A DNA stretch of 64,000 nucleotides, from assembly GCF_900564145.1 (NCBI RefSeq), contig NZ_UOOB01000001.1, positions 1,401,732 to 1,465,731 on the forward strand, read 5' to 3'. This document shows, piece by piece, positions 19,066-28,569 of the stretch (the first letter of the stretch is position 1; each line of letters begins with the position of its first letter). A model generated the notes under the pieces. The model was not told the origin of the DNA, searched no databases, and worked only from the letters and a program-made list of their open reading frames with translations. The translations under genes and the position numbers were made by a program. The DNA comes from Comamonas sp. lk (GTDB taxonomy: Bacteria > Pseudomonadota > Gammaproteobacteria > Burkholderiales > Burkholderiaceae_C).

Positions 19066-21771
19066 TTACCAATCCTCCTTGACGGCCAGCACGGCATCGG
19101 CGCTGGCAGCCTGTCGTCCGGCCAGCCAGGCCGTGACCACGCCGGCCAGCACCACGGCAGCGGCCAGGGCCAGCAGCCGCAGCAGCGGCAGGCGCAAGTC
19201 CATGCTCCAGTGAAAGCTTTGCGGATTCACCACATGCACCAGAATCACGGCGACGCCCAGGCCTAACAGCGTGCCGGCAATGGCTCCCAGGCCCGTCCAG
19301 GCCAGGCCTTCGCCGGCCACCACGACCAGAATATTGCGGCGCGTCAGGCCCAGGTGGGCGAGCAGGCCAAACTCCTTGCGCCGCGCCAGCACCTGCGCGC
19401 TGAAGCTGGCGGCAATGCCGAACAGACCGATGGCTATGGCCACGGCCTGCAGCCAGTAGGTGACGGCAAAGTTGCGATCAAAAATGCGCAAAGACCGCTC
19501 TCGCAGCGCGGTGCTGCTCACATATTCCAGGGCCGGTACGGCCTGGCCCGTGGCCGCCAGCATATCGGCTATGCCTGTCTGTATCGGGGCAGACGCTGGG
19601 GTCGATGACTGGGCGCCGGCGCTTCGGGGCCAGATGGCAATGTCGCTGGCGCGTGCATCGCCGCCCAGACGCAGATAGTCTTGCCAGTCGATGGCAATGG
19701 CGCCGAACTGGCGCACATAGTCACGCCAGATGCTTGCTATATAAAAGTGAGCTTTTTGCGCTTTACCGTCCTGGGCTTGACGGCCAAAAGCCTGTGAAAG
19801 CAGCGGCCAGTCGTCGCCGGGCTTCAAGTCATACAGCTGTGCCACGGCTTCGCTGATATGCACGGCAACCAGCACCTGTCCATTGTCCTGCGCATGTCTG
19901 GCCTCCACCGGGCCCGCCACCCAGGGCAGTTGCTGCGCCGGCTCGCCGGGCCGGCTCCTCAAAGGGCGTATCAGCAGGCTGATGCCGGGGTTTTGCGGGC
20001 TGAGCATCAAGGTGGTCGTGCGCATGGCTTGTGCGCGCTCCACACCGGGCAGCCGGGCAATCTGTGCCGCCAGGCCAGCCGGGAGCAGGGCGGCATCCAC
20101 CCGGCTGGAACCGCCTGCCGCACGTACGTACAGCGGGGCCGGCAACACGGCATCCAGCCATTCGATCATGCTGCCGCGAAAACTGGTCACCATGACGGTC
20201 AGCGCCACCGCCAGACTCAGGCTGGCCACCACGCCGCCGACAGCAACCGTGGTGGAGTGGCGCATGCGTCTGGCGCGCTCGAAAGCCAGCAAAGGCAGAG
20301 GCCGATGCCTGAAGGTCTGGGGCACCAGTGCCAGCACGCGGCCCAAAAGCCATGGCAGGGCTGCCATGCCGCCCAGCAGCAGCAAGCCGACGGCGGCATA
20401 GGCTGCCAGCGAGATGCCAGCTATCGGCGGCATGAAGGCCAGGGCCACGCTGCTCAGCAGCAAGATCAGGGCCGGTGCCAGGCGTGCCGGTTTTTCATGG
20501 GCTACACCCAGGCCTTTGAGCGTGGCCGCCGGCGGTAAATCCATGGCGGCCCGCGCCGGCCACCAGGCTCCGGCCACGGTGGCCGCCACTCCTAGTAAAG
20601 CGAACACCAGGGCAGCCACCGGGCTCCATTGCAGCGCCGGTTGCACGCCGGAAAAAAAGCCGCCGCCCAGATCGCCGCCAAGCAGGTTCAGCGCCAGCCA
20701 GGCCAGACCTGTACCCAGCGCAATACCGGCCATGCTGCCGGTGATGCCAAGGGCCAGAGCCTCCAGCAGCACCAGGGCCAGGCGCTGGCGTGGCGTGGTG
20801 CCCAGCACGGCCAGCAGCGCAAACTGGGGCGCTCGCTGGGCCACGCTCAGCGCCAGTACCGAGAACACCAGAAAGGCGCCGGTAAACAAGGCCACCAGCG
20901 CCAGCACGGTGAGATTGACGCGGTAGGCGCGCGACATCTCGCCTATGCGCTGCTGGTCGTCGCCGGGCTGCTGAACCAGGATGCGCGGCTGCCATGCCGG
21001 CAGCTGATGCAAGCGGGTCATCAACGCGTTGCGCGAGCTGTTCTCTGCCAGCAAAACGTCAACACGGTCGATGTCGTCAAAGCGCTGCAGCCGCTCCTGC
21101 AGGGCGCCAATATCCATGACTGCCACCGGCGCACCGGCGGCGGCCACTGTGCCGGCGATGCGCAGGGTTTGCCGCTGGCCGTTCTGCAGCCACTGCAATG
21201 CTGCGTTGTGCGCCTGATCCGGCTTCAGGTTCAGAGCCTGGAGGGCGGCGGCATTGAGGAAAACCGCATCGGGCGCAAACAGATCCAGCCGGTTGTTTCC
21301 TTCGAACAGACGGGGCATGAGGGCCGGCGCCACGGGGGCCAGCTTCAGGGCATCGCTGCCCACGACCCGCAGCGGCGTGCCTGGTGCTGAGCCTGCGGTT
21401 GCGCGCGTGCCTGGTGTGGGGGGCGGTGCTTGGTCTGGATTGCTCTCTTGTTTGCTGCGAGGAAGCAGCACCGTGGTTTCAATCCAGGGCACGGCCAGGG
21501 CCACGCCCTCGGTCTGTGCCAGCTGGGCATAAAGATCCAGCGGCAAGCCGCCTTGCATGGCGTGCAGTTGCAGGTCGGGCTGGCCGTTGACGCTGCGCAC
21601 GGCGCGCGAGAATTCGTCCAATGCCGACTGGTTGATGACATGCACGGCAAAGCCCAGCGCCACGCCCAGCATGATGGCGATCAGCGCCGTGGCCGTGCGC
21701 CAGGGGTGCTGGCGCAGCTCCTGCCAGGAAAAGCTGGCCAGCAGCTGAAGAAGGGGCGGGCCGGAAATCAC
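19066..21771 (-). CDS. ABC transporter permease with two FtsX domains
   Basis: A 901-residue inner-membrane permease of the FtsX/LolCE/MacB superfamily (COG0577). It has an N-terminal helix (residues ~25-50), a periplasmic domain, a first FtsX helical bundle (~280-400), further helices (~430-480), a second helix plus periplasmic domain, and a terminal FtsX bundle (~780-890). This fused arrangement corresponds to AttFG-like proteins that act with an AttE/LolD ATPase and AttH. The GTG start overlaps the ATPase stop by four bases. Such transporters move lipids, lipoproteins or amphipathic molecules rather than importing solutes. Confidence 0.85.
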   Translation of the reverse strand: MISGPPLLQLLASFSWQELRQHPWRTATALIAIMLGVALGFAVHVINQSALDEFSRAVRSVNGQPDLQLHAMQGGLPLDLYAQLAQTEGVALAVPWIETTVLLPRSKQESNPDQAPPPTPGTRATAGSAPGTPLRVVGSDALKLAPVAPALMPRLFEGNNRLDLFAPDAVFLNAAALQALNLKPDQAHNAALQWLQNGQRQTLRIAGTVAAAGAPVAVMDIGALQERLQRFDDIDRVDVLLAENSSRNALMTRLHQLPAWQPRILVQQPGDDQQRIGEMSRAYRVNLTVLALVALFTGAFLVFSVLALSVAQRAPQFALLAVLGTTPRQRLALVLLEALALGITGSMAGIALGTGLAWLALNLLGGDLGGGFFSGVQPALQWSPVAALVFALLGVAATVAGAWWPARAAMDLPPAATLKGLGVAHEKPARLAPALILLLSSVALAFMPPIAGISLAAYAAVGLLLLGGMAALPWLLGRVLALVPQTFRHRPLPLLAFERARRMRHSTTVAVGGVVASLSLAVALTVMVTSFRGSMIEWLDAVLPAPLYVRAAGGSSRVDAALLPAGLAAQIARLPGVERAQAMRTTTLMLSPQNPGISLLIRPLRSRPGEPAQQLPWVAGPVEARHAQDNGQVLVAVHISEAVAQLYDLKPGDDWPLLSQAFGRQAQDGKAQKAHFYIASIWRDYVRQFGAIAIDWQDYLRLGGDARASDIAIWPRSAGAQSSTPASAPIQTGIADMLAATGQAVPALEYVSSTALRERSLRIFDRNFAVTYWLQAVAIAIGLFGIAASFSAQVLARRKEFGLLAHLGLTRRNILVVVAGEGLAWTGLGAIAGTLLGLGVAVILVHVVNPQSFHWSMDLRLPLLRLLALAAAVVLAGVVTAWLAGRQAASADAVLAVKEDW

Positions 21772-22487
21772 GCGTCGCTTGCCTGCGTTTGCGGCTGCAT
21801 CTGCATGCCTTGGGCGGTGAGCCTGAGCACACGGTCTGCGCGACGGGCGGCCTCTCTGGAGTGGGTGACCAGCACCAGCGCCGTGTGCTGCTCCCGCGTC
21901 TGCTGCAGCAGCAAGTCCATGATCTGCCGGGCCGTGCCGGGGTCCAGATTGCCCGTGGGTTCATCGGCCAGCAGCAGCGGCGGCGAGTGCACCACGGCCC
22001 GCGCAATGGCAACGCGCTGCAATTGCCCGCCGCTCAGTTGCTGGGGCAGACGTGAACCCAGGCCCGCAAGGCCCACGGCTTGCAGCACCTGCTCCACACG
22101 CTGCTGGCCCTGGGCATTCATGCGCCCCAGCAGCATCAGAGGCAGTGCTACGTTCTGCGTCACATCGAGGTGCGGCAGCACATGAAAGGCCTGGAACACA
22201 AAACCCAGGTGCTGGCGCCGCCAGATGGCGCGCCGGGTTTCGTCCAGGCTGGAGAGATCGGTGCCCTGGTGCGTGATCCGGCCTTGCTGCCAGGAGTCCA
22301 GCCCGGCCAGGCAGTTGAGAAACGTGGATTTGCCCACGCCGGAATCTCCCACGACGGCCACAAATTCCCCTGCCTGCACGCTGCAGCTGACTTGCTCGAA
22401 CACCGTGCTGCGCTGTGCACCGTCGCCATAGCGCTTGGCCAGTTCTTTGACTTCTAGCAGGGCAGGGGCAGCAGATGGATGAGGCAT
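21768..22487 (-). CDS. ABC transporter ATP-binding protein (LolD/AttE-like)
   Basis: A 239-residue ATPase of the MacB/LolD class. Walker A reads GDSGVGKST (residues ~47-55), the signature LSGGQLQRVAIARA, Walker B LLLADEPTGNLDP and the H-loop LVTHSREAA. It is the first gene of a three-gene operon with an FtsX-type permease and a Tat-exported lipocalin-like protein. The stop codon overlaps the permease start, so the genes are coupled. It begins 66 bases after the miaA stop on the same strand. Confidence 0.9.
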   Translation of the reverse strand: MPHPSAAPALLEVKELAKRYGDGAQRSTVFEQVSCSVQAGEFVAVVGDSGVGKSTFLNCLAGLDSWQQGRITHQGTDLSSLDETRRAIWRRQHLGFVFQAFHVLPHLDVTQNVALPLMLLGRMNAQGQQRVEQVLQAVGLAGLGSRLPQQLSGGQLQRVAIARAVVHSPPLLLADEPTGNLDPGTARQIMDLLLQQTREQHTALVLVTHSREAARRADRVLRLTAQGMQMQPQTQASDA

Positions 22488-22553
22488 GTCCTCATCTTAG
22501 AGCGTGACAACCGGTCTTGAAGCATGCCGGTGCTGCCGGCTTGCTGCGTTGGA

Positions 22554-23549
22554 TCAAGCTGCCGAATCAATCAGCTGCATGGCAGCCGTCAGCAGCCGCG
22601 CTTGTGCATCCGGGGCATCGCAGGCAATGGCTTGGCGCTGGGGCATGGAGCGCAGCCAGGTGATCTGGCGTTTGGCCAGCTGGCGCGTGGCCACAATGCC
22701 GCGTTCGCGCAGCCCCGCCATGTCCAGCGGTCTGGATGGATCGGCCTCATGGGCATCGAGTACCTCCCAGGCCTGGCGGTAGCCCACGCAGCGAATCGAG
22801 GGCAGATCCAGATGCAGGTCGCCGCGTGCGCGCAGCGTGCGTACTTCGTCCAGAAAACCTTGCTCCAGCATCAGATCGAAGCGCAGCGCGATGCGCTGGT
22901 GCAGCCAGGCCCGGTTCTCCGGTTCCAGAGAAAAAAGAGCTGCAAGGCCTAACTGCTCTGCGGGACCTGCTTTGTTTTTGCTGGTGTGAAAGCTCGATAG
23001 CGGCTTGCCCGAAATCTGCCAGACTTCCAGCGCGCGCTGAATGCGCTGGCTGTCGGCGGGCGCGAGACGCGCCGCAGTGACGGGATCGACTTCGGCCAGT
23101 CGGGCGTGCATGGCGGGCCAGCCCAGTTGCGCGGCCTGGGCATCGAGCTGGGCGCGCACCTCGGGGTTGGCGGCAGGCATATCGTCCAGCCCGTCCATCA
23201 AGGCCTTGAAGTAAAGCATGGTGCCGCCCACCAGCAGCGGGATGGCCGAGCGCTCGCGAATTTCAGCCACCAGCCTCTGCGTATCGCGCACAAACTCGGC
23301 TGCGCTATAGGCTTGCAGCGGGTCGATGATGTCGATCAGGTGGTGAGGCACGGCGGCCAACTCGGCGGCAGAAGGCTTGGCCGTGCCTATGTCCATGCCG
23401 CGATAGACCAGGGCCGAGTCCACGCTGATGATCTCGGCTTTTTGCCCCCGCTGCGCCAGACGGTCTGCAAGCGCCAGCGCTGCGGCGGTCTTGCCCGAGG
23501 CAGTGGGGCCGGCAATGGCGATACAGGGCAGCTGATGAGTAGCAGTCAT
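22554..23549 (-). CDS. miaA: tRNA dimethylallyltransferase
   Basis: MiaA transfers a dimethylallyl group to N6 of A37 in tRNAs reading UNN codons. The protein (331 aa) shows the P-loop [17 protein letters not shown] near the N-terminus, [16 protein letters not shown], the [18 protein letters not shown] region and the C-terminal [14 protein letters not shown] tRNA-binding segment. The frame continues upstream to 23795, but ATG 23549 gives the conserved start [20 protein letters not shown]. Confidence 0.95.
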   Translation of the reverse strand: MTATHQLPCIAIAGPTASGKTAAALALADRLAQRGQKAEIISVDSALVYRGMDIGTAKPSAAELAAVPHHLIDIIDPLQAYSAAEFVRDTQRLVAEIRERSAIPLLVGGTMLYFKALMDGLDDMPAANPEVRAQLDAQAAQLGWPAMHARLAEVDPVTAARLAPADSQRIQRALEVWQISGKPLSSFHTSKNKAGPAEQLGLAALFSLEPENRAWLHQRIALRFDLMLEQGFLDEVRTLRARGDLHLDLPSIRCVGYRQAWEVLDAHEADPSRPLDMAGLRERGIVATRQLAKRQITWLRSMPQRQAIACDAPDAQARLLTAAMQLIDSAA

Positions 23550-23680
23550 GGGAGGCAGAAAACGATGCGGGCAGAACACAAAAACAAATGGCCCGGAACG
23601 ACCGGACCATCTGCTTTGCTGATTGCCAAGGATAACGCACCGGGTGTGCTGCTGCAGTGGCTGCAACTGTTCTGCGGGTA

Positions 23681-25015
23681 TCAGCTCTGGCTCAGGCGAG
23701 CGGGCACATAGCGGTCGGCCTGAATATCGGGGGATAGGCCATGGCTGTAAATGGCTTCGGCGGCCGGCAGCAGCTGCTGATCCCATTGTTCCCATTGCTG
23801 GCGCAGCCGGGCGAAGATCTCGGGCTGATGGTGCTTGAGGTTGGCGCGTTCGCGGGCATCCTCGACAACGTTGAACAGGAATTCGTTGTCGTTGATTTGG
23901 AGGTATTTCCAGGGGCCTTGTCGCACGGCCCGCTGGGATTGGGAGTTGTAGCGCCAGAACAAGGTACGGTCGGTATGGGCTGCATCGTCTGCCAGCTGAC
24001 CCTCCAGGATAGGCAGGATGTTCTGGCCGTCGCTGGGGTAGTCAGGGTGTGGCCTGGCACCGGCCGCAGCCAGCAGCGTGGGCAGCCAGTCAAAAGTGGC
24101 CGTGACCTGCTCCTGTACCTGGGGCTGAATGCGGGCGCTCCAGCGCAGCAGCGTGGGCACGCGTATGCCTCCCTCCAGCAACTCGGTCTTCTGACCGGTA
24201 AAGGGCCAGGTCTTGGAAAAGCGCTCGCCGCCGTTGTCGCTGGTGAAGATGACGATGGTGTTGTCGGCCTGGCCGCTGTCATCGAGTGCCTGCAGCACCT
24301 GGCCCACGGCCTTGTCCAGGGCCTCGACGATCTCGCCGTACTTCTTCAGGCTGCCGCCGTCGTAGTGAAACAAGTCCTTGATGCTGTGTGCGACATGCTC
24401 GTCGTTCGGCCCCTCCCAAGGCCAGTGCGGTGCCGTGAAGTGCAGCGAGAGGAAAAAGGGCTTGTCGCTGCTCTTGCGCTCATGCAAATAGCGGGTGGCT
24501 TCATCGCCCAGGATGTAGGTGTAGTAACCCGTGCGCTCCACGGGCTCGCTGCCTTGCCAGAGGTCGCGGCCGAACTGCTCGCCCACGCCGGGCTTGTGCG
24601 TGAAATAGTCGATGGCGCCATGATGGTTGCCAAAGAAATAGTCATAGCCGCTGCGCTGCGGTCCATAGGCGGGCGGCTGGCCCAGATGCCATTTGCCAAT
24701 CAGCGCGGTGTCGTAGCCGGCATCCTTGAGTAGCGAGGGCAGGGTGGGGTGCTCGGACGGCAGACCCAGCTGGCCCCCATAGCGGGCCAACGGTTCTTCA
24801 AGGCCGGCACGCAGGCGGTACTGGTAGCGTCCGGTGATCAGCGCAATGCGCGTGGCCGAGCAGACGGCGGAGTTGGCGTAAGCCTGGTTAAAGCGCACGC
24901 CTTGGGCAGCGAGGCGATCCAGGTGAGGCGTCTTGAAGTCGGTGGCGCCATAGACGCCAAGGTCGGCCCAGCCCAGGTCGTCGGCCAGGATGAAAACAAT
25001 ATTCGGAGCGGTCAT
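23681..25015 (-). CDS. sulfatase (formylglycine-dependent type I)
   Basis: A 444-residue alkaline-phosphatase-superfamily sulfatase. The N-terminus [18 protein letters not shown] supplies metal-binding Asp residues. The active-site box is CSATR (Cys52), which would be converted to formylglycine; a proline is usual at the third place but alanine is tolerated in the family. Later metal residues occur in FTSDNGGE, and GTDR-like binding sites are replaced by family-specific variants. No signal peptide is evident, so the enzyme looks cytoplasmic. It lies 25 bases downstream of a Bug binding-protein gene on the same strand, suggesting co-transcription. No formylglycine-generating enzyme is in the window. 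Confidence 0.88.
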   Translation of the reverse strand: MTAPNIVFILADDLGWADLGVYGATDFKTPHLDRLAAQGVRFNQAYANSAVCSATRIALITGRYQYRLRAGLEEPLARYGGQLGLPSEHPTLPSLLKDAGYDTALIGKWHLGQPPAYGPQRSGYDYFFGNHHGAIDYFTHKPGVGEQFGRDLWQGSEPVERTGYYTYILGDEATRYLHERKSSDKPFFLSLHFTAPHWPWEGPNDEHVAHSIKDLFHYDGGSLKKYGEIVEALDKAVGQVLQALDDSGQADNTIVIFTSDNGGERFSKTWPFTGQKTELLEGGIRVPTLLRWSARIQPQVQEQVTATFDWLPTLLAAAGARPHPDYPSDGQNILPILEGQLADDAAHTDRTLFWRYNSQSQRAVRQGPWKYLQINDNEFLFNVVEDARERANLKHHQPEIFARLRQQWEQWDQQLLPAAEAIYSHGLSPDIQADRYVPARLSQS

Positions 25016-25040
25016 CGGATCATTTCGCCAAAGGTCTGGG

Positions 25041-26048
25041 TTATTCGATGGCAAAGCCGGAAGCGGTGATCACGGGGCGCCATTTGGCGACTTCCGCCAC
25101 GCGCAGCTGCTCCAGCGCGGCGGGCGTGCGGGGATCGGGCTGCAAGGACAGCTCGCTCCATTTGGTCTGCAGGCTGGGGTTGCTCAGTGCGGAGTTGACA
25201 GCCTGGTTGACGGCGGCGATGGCCTGGGGCGAAGTGCCTTTGCGTGCCCAGAGGCTGTACCAGCCGCTGCCCACGGCCTTGGGGTAACCGGCTTCGGTGA
25301 AGGTGGGAATCTCGGGCAGCTCTTTGGTGCGCGCGGTGCCGAACGTTCCCAGAATCCGTACCTTGCCCTCTCTGTGCAAGGGCGCCAGTTCGCTGGTGGT
25401 CTGTATGGCCGAAGCCAGCTGCCCGCTGATCAGATCCGTCATCATGGCCGGACCGCCCTTGTACGGCACGTGGACGATATTGACCTGGGCTGCTTCGCCC
25501 AGCAGCAGACCGAAAAAGTGCGGCAGGCTGCCCACGGCCGGACTGCCGAAATTGGCCTGCTGCGGATGGGCTTTGAGCCAGGCCACGTATTCCTGGATAT
25601 TGCGTGCCGGGTGCTTGGCCGGTACGGCCAGCCCAAACTGGAAGTGCGCCAGCAGGCTCACAGGGGCAAAGTCGCGTGCCGGGTCGTAGCCGGGCTTTTT
25701 GTAGACGATTTGCGAGAGCACCGGCGTGATTAGCGGTGCGATCAGATAGGTGCTGCCGTCGGGCGCTGCGTTCAGCAAGGTCTGGGCGGCAATCTGTCCA
25801 TTCGCTCCGGGTTTGTTGTCGACCACCACGTAGTGGCCCTTGCCCAGTTGGGGAGCGATGTTGTCGGCCAACACGCGGGCCAGTTGATCAATTCCGCCGC
25901 CGGCACCAAAGCCGACCAGAATGCGGCTGGCCTGCGGGATGGCCGCTCCTTCGGCGGCTTTGGCCAGGGCAGTCAGCGAAAAGGAAGCGGTGGAAGCGGC
26001 AGAAATAACCAGCAGGGATTGCTGCAGAAAAGTACGACGGGAATGCAT
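25041..26048 (-). CDS. tripartite tricarboxylate transporter-type (Bug) binding protein, Tat signal
   Basis: A 335-residue Bug-family periplasmic binding protein. The N-terminus MHSRRTFLQQSLLVISAAS is a near-perfect twin-arginine signal, so it is probably exported folded. Family marks are ILVGFGAGGGIDQLARVLADN and VVVDNKPGANGQIAAQTL near residues 45-80, and VPYKGGPAMMTDLISGQ. A GTG at 26060 is a possible alternative start. No TctA/TctB membrane genes accompany it. Its downstream partner is a sulfatase, which hints at a sulfated or carboxylated ligand, an inference only. Confidence 0.88.
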   Translation of the reverse strand: MHSRRTFLQQSLLVISAASTASFSLTALAKAAEGAAIPQASRILVGFGAGGGIDQLARVLADNIAPQLGKGHYVVVDNKPGANGQIAAQTLLNAAPDGSTYLIAPLITPVLSQIVYKKPGYDPARDFAPVSLLAHFQFGLAVPAKHPARNIQEYVAWLKAHPQQANFGSPAVGSLPHFFGLLLGEAAQVNIVHVPYKGGPAMMTDLISGQLASAIQTTSELAPLHREGKVRILGTFGTARTKELPEIPTFTEAGYPKAVGSGWYSLWARKGTSPQAIAAVNQAVNSALSNPSLQTKWSELSLQPDPRTPAALEQLRVAEVAKWRPVITASGFAIE

Positions 26049-26175
26049 GGCTGGAATCACAAGGTGACGGCGCTAAGGCCAGTGCCTGCATTCTGAAAAA
26101 ATCTCTATAAAAAGAAAAATAATAAAAACTGGTTTTTAAATAACCTAAAAATCTTTGAAGTGAGATGCCCAGGCT

Positions 26176-27051
26176 TCAACTCTTGCTTTTGGCCAGGTTT
26201 AGGCCGAACAGCTCATGCAGTGCCGAGCGGTACTGGGCCATGGCCTTGGTCTGGGTGTTGTGGTGGGTGGCGCCGTCCACCAGGATCAGGCGCTTGGGCT
26301 CTTGTGCTGCTTCAAACAGCTGCTGGCCCAGAGCGACGGGAATCAGCGGATCTGCCGAACCGTGCACGACCAGCAGGGGAGAGCCGATGGCGGCGACCTT
26401 GTTCACCGAATCAAAGCGCTGCGTGATCAGCGGCCCCACGGGCAGCCAGCCCCAGGGCATGGAACTGACCACATCGGCAATGCGGGTGAAGGTGGATTCG
26501 ACCATGACGCCGGATTCATCCTTGACGGAGGCGGCCAGATCAATCGCAATCGCCCCGCCCAGCGAATGGCCAAAGATATAGCGTGGCCGCTCCGGCGCTT
26601 TGCGGGCCAGCCAGTCCCAGCCGGCACGGGCATCTTCGGTGGCGGAAGCCTCGGACGGCAGGGTTTTGCTGCTTTGACCAAAACCCCGGTAATCCACGGC
26701 CAGCACGGAAAAGCCCATGTCGTTGAGTCGCCGGATGCGGGGCGAGGAACCTTTCACATTCCAGCGTGCTCCGTGCAGATAAAGCAGCAGCGGGGCCTGG
26801 CGATTGCTGGCCGGCATCCATAGCGCATGCAACCTGGCGTCGCTGCCGTCGCGGCTGCGGAAATCGATCCAGACATCCTGCATGCCTGCGGTGTTGACGC
26901 CGGACCAGCTGCGGTCGCTGGGCTGGAAAATCCAGGCGCGCTGCTTGGCGTCTAGCACCTGCATGCCCCAGACCGACAGGGCCGCAAGCACGATCAGGCC
27001 CAGGGCGAGCAGGAGGCGGCGCAGTTTCCAGAAGCGGGCTGAGGCAGGCAT
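26176..27051 (-). CDS. membrane-anchored alpha/beta hydrolase
   Basis: A 291-residue serine hydrolase with an N-terminal transmembrane anchor (residues ~10-32, LRRLLLALGLIVLAALSVWG). The fold shows LYLHGARWNVKGSS (oxyanion region), the nucleophile elbow GHSLGG, the acid in VHGSADPLIP and the catalytic His in DGATHHNTQ. It resembles the YfhR/BEM46-like family of dienelactone-hydrolase-like enzymes, with no known substrate. The gene stands alone on the minus strand, with an AT-rich 127-base gap to the Bug gene. Confidence 0.85.
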   Translation of the reverse strand: MPASARFWKLRRLLLALGLIVLAALSVWGMQVLDAKQRAWIFQPSDRSWSGVNTAGMQDVWIDFRSRDGSDARLHALWMPASNRQAPLLLYLHGARWNVKGSSPRIRRLNDMGFSVLAVDYRGFGQSSKTLPSEASATEDARAGWDWLARKAPERPRYIFGHSLGGAIAIDLAASVKDESGVMVESTFTRIADVVSSMPWGWLPVGPLITQRFDSVNKVAAIGSPLLVVHGSADPLIPVALGQQLFEAAQEPKRLILVDGATHHNTQTKAMAQYRSALHELFGLNLAKSKS

Positions 27052-27166
27052 GGGGTGCAGGGTGGGCTGTCAAGTGCTGAGCAAGTATGGCGGCGGCAAA
27101 TCGCGCGCCGGTTTTGCTGTCATGAATTGGCGCTATTCTTGTGGGTGTTTTGAATCACGAATGCTC

Positions 27167-27211
27167 TTTTATTCGTAGCTGCTTGCGCTTTTTCAATAAG
27201 CGTCTGATGCC
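27167..27211. repeat. dispersed palindrome, degenerate copy
   Basis: TAGCTGCTTGCGCTTTT followed by AATAAGCG matches the left arm and centre of the palindrome found at 12503; the right outer arm (CTATCAAA) is missing. It sits just upstream of the methylglyoxal synthase-like gene. Confidence 0.6.
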
Positions 27212-27231
27212 TGTTTGAGGACTGTTTAGAT

Positions 27232-28104
27232 ATGTCGATCTGCCTGGGGCTTGCCGCCAACAAATTGCATCACCAAACCGAGGATGCCGCGCTGTTTTCC
27301 CTGCTGCGCGCCTGCGAGGCGGGAATCCGGGAGCTGAAGCTTGGCTTCCACGCGGTGGGCCGCACCTATGACGCGATCACCGCTGCCGGCATGTTGCAGG
27401 GCTACAAAGGCCTAGTGCGCTACCCCTATGGCCGTGAAGGCGGGCTGATGAAGCTGGTGGCCGAAGTGGTGGGCATGGAAGGCGACGAACGCACGCTGGA
27501 TGGCGCCATCTATCTGATGGACCCGGTCGATCCTTCTTCCATCTTCCCCGAAGCCCTGGCCATGAAGCGCCAGTGCGTGATTCACGGCAAGCCGTTTCTC
27601 TCCACCGTGGCATCGACCCGCGACTGGATAGAGATGGAGCGCATCCATGCCGGGCTGGCGCGCGACCGCAATGCCGACCGCTTTCACGACTATGAAAACC
27701 AGACGCTGGCGCTGATTGCCCACGATGCCATGAAGCCCACCATGCTGGATTTTGTGGACCGCAATTTCGAGTTGCTCTCACGTTACCGCCGCCGGGTGGG
27801 CACCGGTACCACGGGTCAGAAGCTCAACGAGCTGGCCTGGAGCAAGGGCTGGCCTGCGGGCAAGCCCTGGGTGGACCGCTACAACAGCGGCCCTCTGGGA
27901 GGAGACGCGCAGATTGCCGATCTGGTGCTGGAAAAGCGCTGCCACCGCGCCATCTTCTTTGAAGATCCCCATGTGGCCCGCCAGCACGAGGCTGATATCC
28001 AGTTGCTGGAGCGCGCCGTGACAACGGTCACCCACGATGCCGTGTGCAGCACCTCGCCCCAGGTGGCGCAGCGCTGGTGCGATGCGGCCGTCAAGCGCAA
28101 ATAG
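27232..28104 (+). CDS. mgsA: two-domain methylglyoxal synthase-like protein
   Basis: A 290-residue protein whose C-terminal half (residues ~157-285) is a methylglyoxal synthase domain, which converts dihydroxyacetone phosphate to methylglyoxal plus phosphate. Catalytic and phosphate-binding motifs are intact: AHDAMK (H164, D165, K168), GTGTTG (190-195), SGPLGGD with the catalytic Asp at 225, FFEDP and H252. The usual enzyme is about 150 residues. The N-terminal half (residues ~3-135) aligns with the same fold: GREGGLMKLVAEVV, then AIYLMDP, then PFLSTVAST. However, it has lost the HD...K and TGTTG residues. It looks like an internal duplication with a degenerate first domain, possibly regulatory. 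A GAGGA site precedes the ATG. Confidence 0.85.
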   Translation: MSICLGLAANKLHHQTEDAALFSLLRACEAGIRELKLGFHAVGRTYDAITAAGMLQGYKGLVRYPYGREGGLMKLVAEVVGMEGDERTLDGAIYLMDPVDPSSIFPEALAMKRQCVIHGKPFLSTVASTRDWIEMERIHAGLARDRNADRFHDYENQTLALIAHDAMKPTMLDFVDRNFELLSRYRRRVGTGTTGQKLNELAWSKGWPAGKPWVDRYNSGPLGGDAQIADLVLEKRCHRAIFFEDPHVARQHEADIQLLERAVTTVTHDAVCSTSPQVAQRWCDAAVKRK

Positions 28105-28125
28105 TCCGGACGAGCGTCCATGAAA

Positions 28126-28157
28126 AAGGCCGGAGCATGCTCCGGCCTTGGTTTTTT
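28126..28157. terminator. bidirectional terminator between mgsA and cupin gene
   Basis: AAGGCCGGAG-CATG-CTCCGGCCTT is a perfect 10-bp stem with a four-base loop. It is followed by GGTTTTTT on the plus strand and by TTTTTCA on the minus strand, and so serves both convergent genes. Confidence 0.9.
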
Positions 28158-28167
28158 GTGCCGCTGT

Positions 28168-28569
28168 TCAGGGCGCGGGCGTGGCCAGCGGCTTGCCTTT
28201 TTCCACCACATACACGCCCACCAGTTTGACGGCGGCACTGCTGGCGTTGTGCGCATCGTGAATCACGCCTGCCGGCACCACAAAGGATTCGCCGGCCTTG
28301 ACGGTGCGCGGCGGCTGGCCGTCTATCAGCAGGTCCACCTCGCCCTCGGTCACATAGCTGATTTCGTCGCCCGGATGGGTGTGGCGGCCGGCGCGCGAGC
28401 CGGGAGCCACTTCCACTTTGGCCACCACGGCTTCGCGGCCGGGCACGGAGACATCAGCCTTGCCCACCATGGTGCGCGACAGACCGCTGGCCTGGGCCAT
28501 GGCGTTGCCGCTCATCATCATGAAAGCACTGCTGCACAGTAGTGCGGAGAAATACATTCCAGCTCTCAT
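28168..28569 (-). CDS. periplasmic cupin-domain protein
   Basis: A 133-residue single-domain cupin with a Sec signal peptide (MRAGMYFSALLCSSAF, cleavage near NAMAQA, residue ~26). The metal-binding cupin motif is complete: the first motif is GRHTHPGDEISYVTEGEVD and the second His is in PAGVIHDAHN, so a divalent metal is expected. Enzymatic role unknown. It is monocistronic by layout, converging on the mgsA-like gene with a shared terminator. Confidence 0.85.
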   Translation of the reverse strand: MRAGMYFSALLCSSAFMMMSGNAMAQASGLSRTMVGKADVSVPGREAVVAKVEVAPGSRAGRHTHPGDEISYVTEGEVDLLIDGQPPRTVKAGESFVVPAGVIHDAHNASSAAVKLVGVYVVEKGKPLATPAP

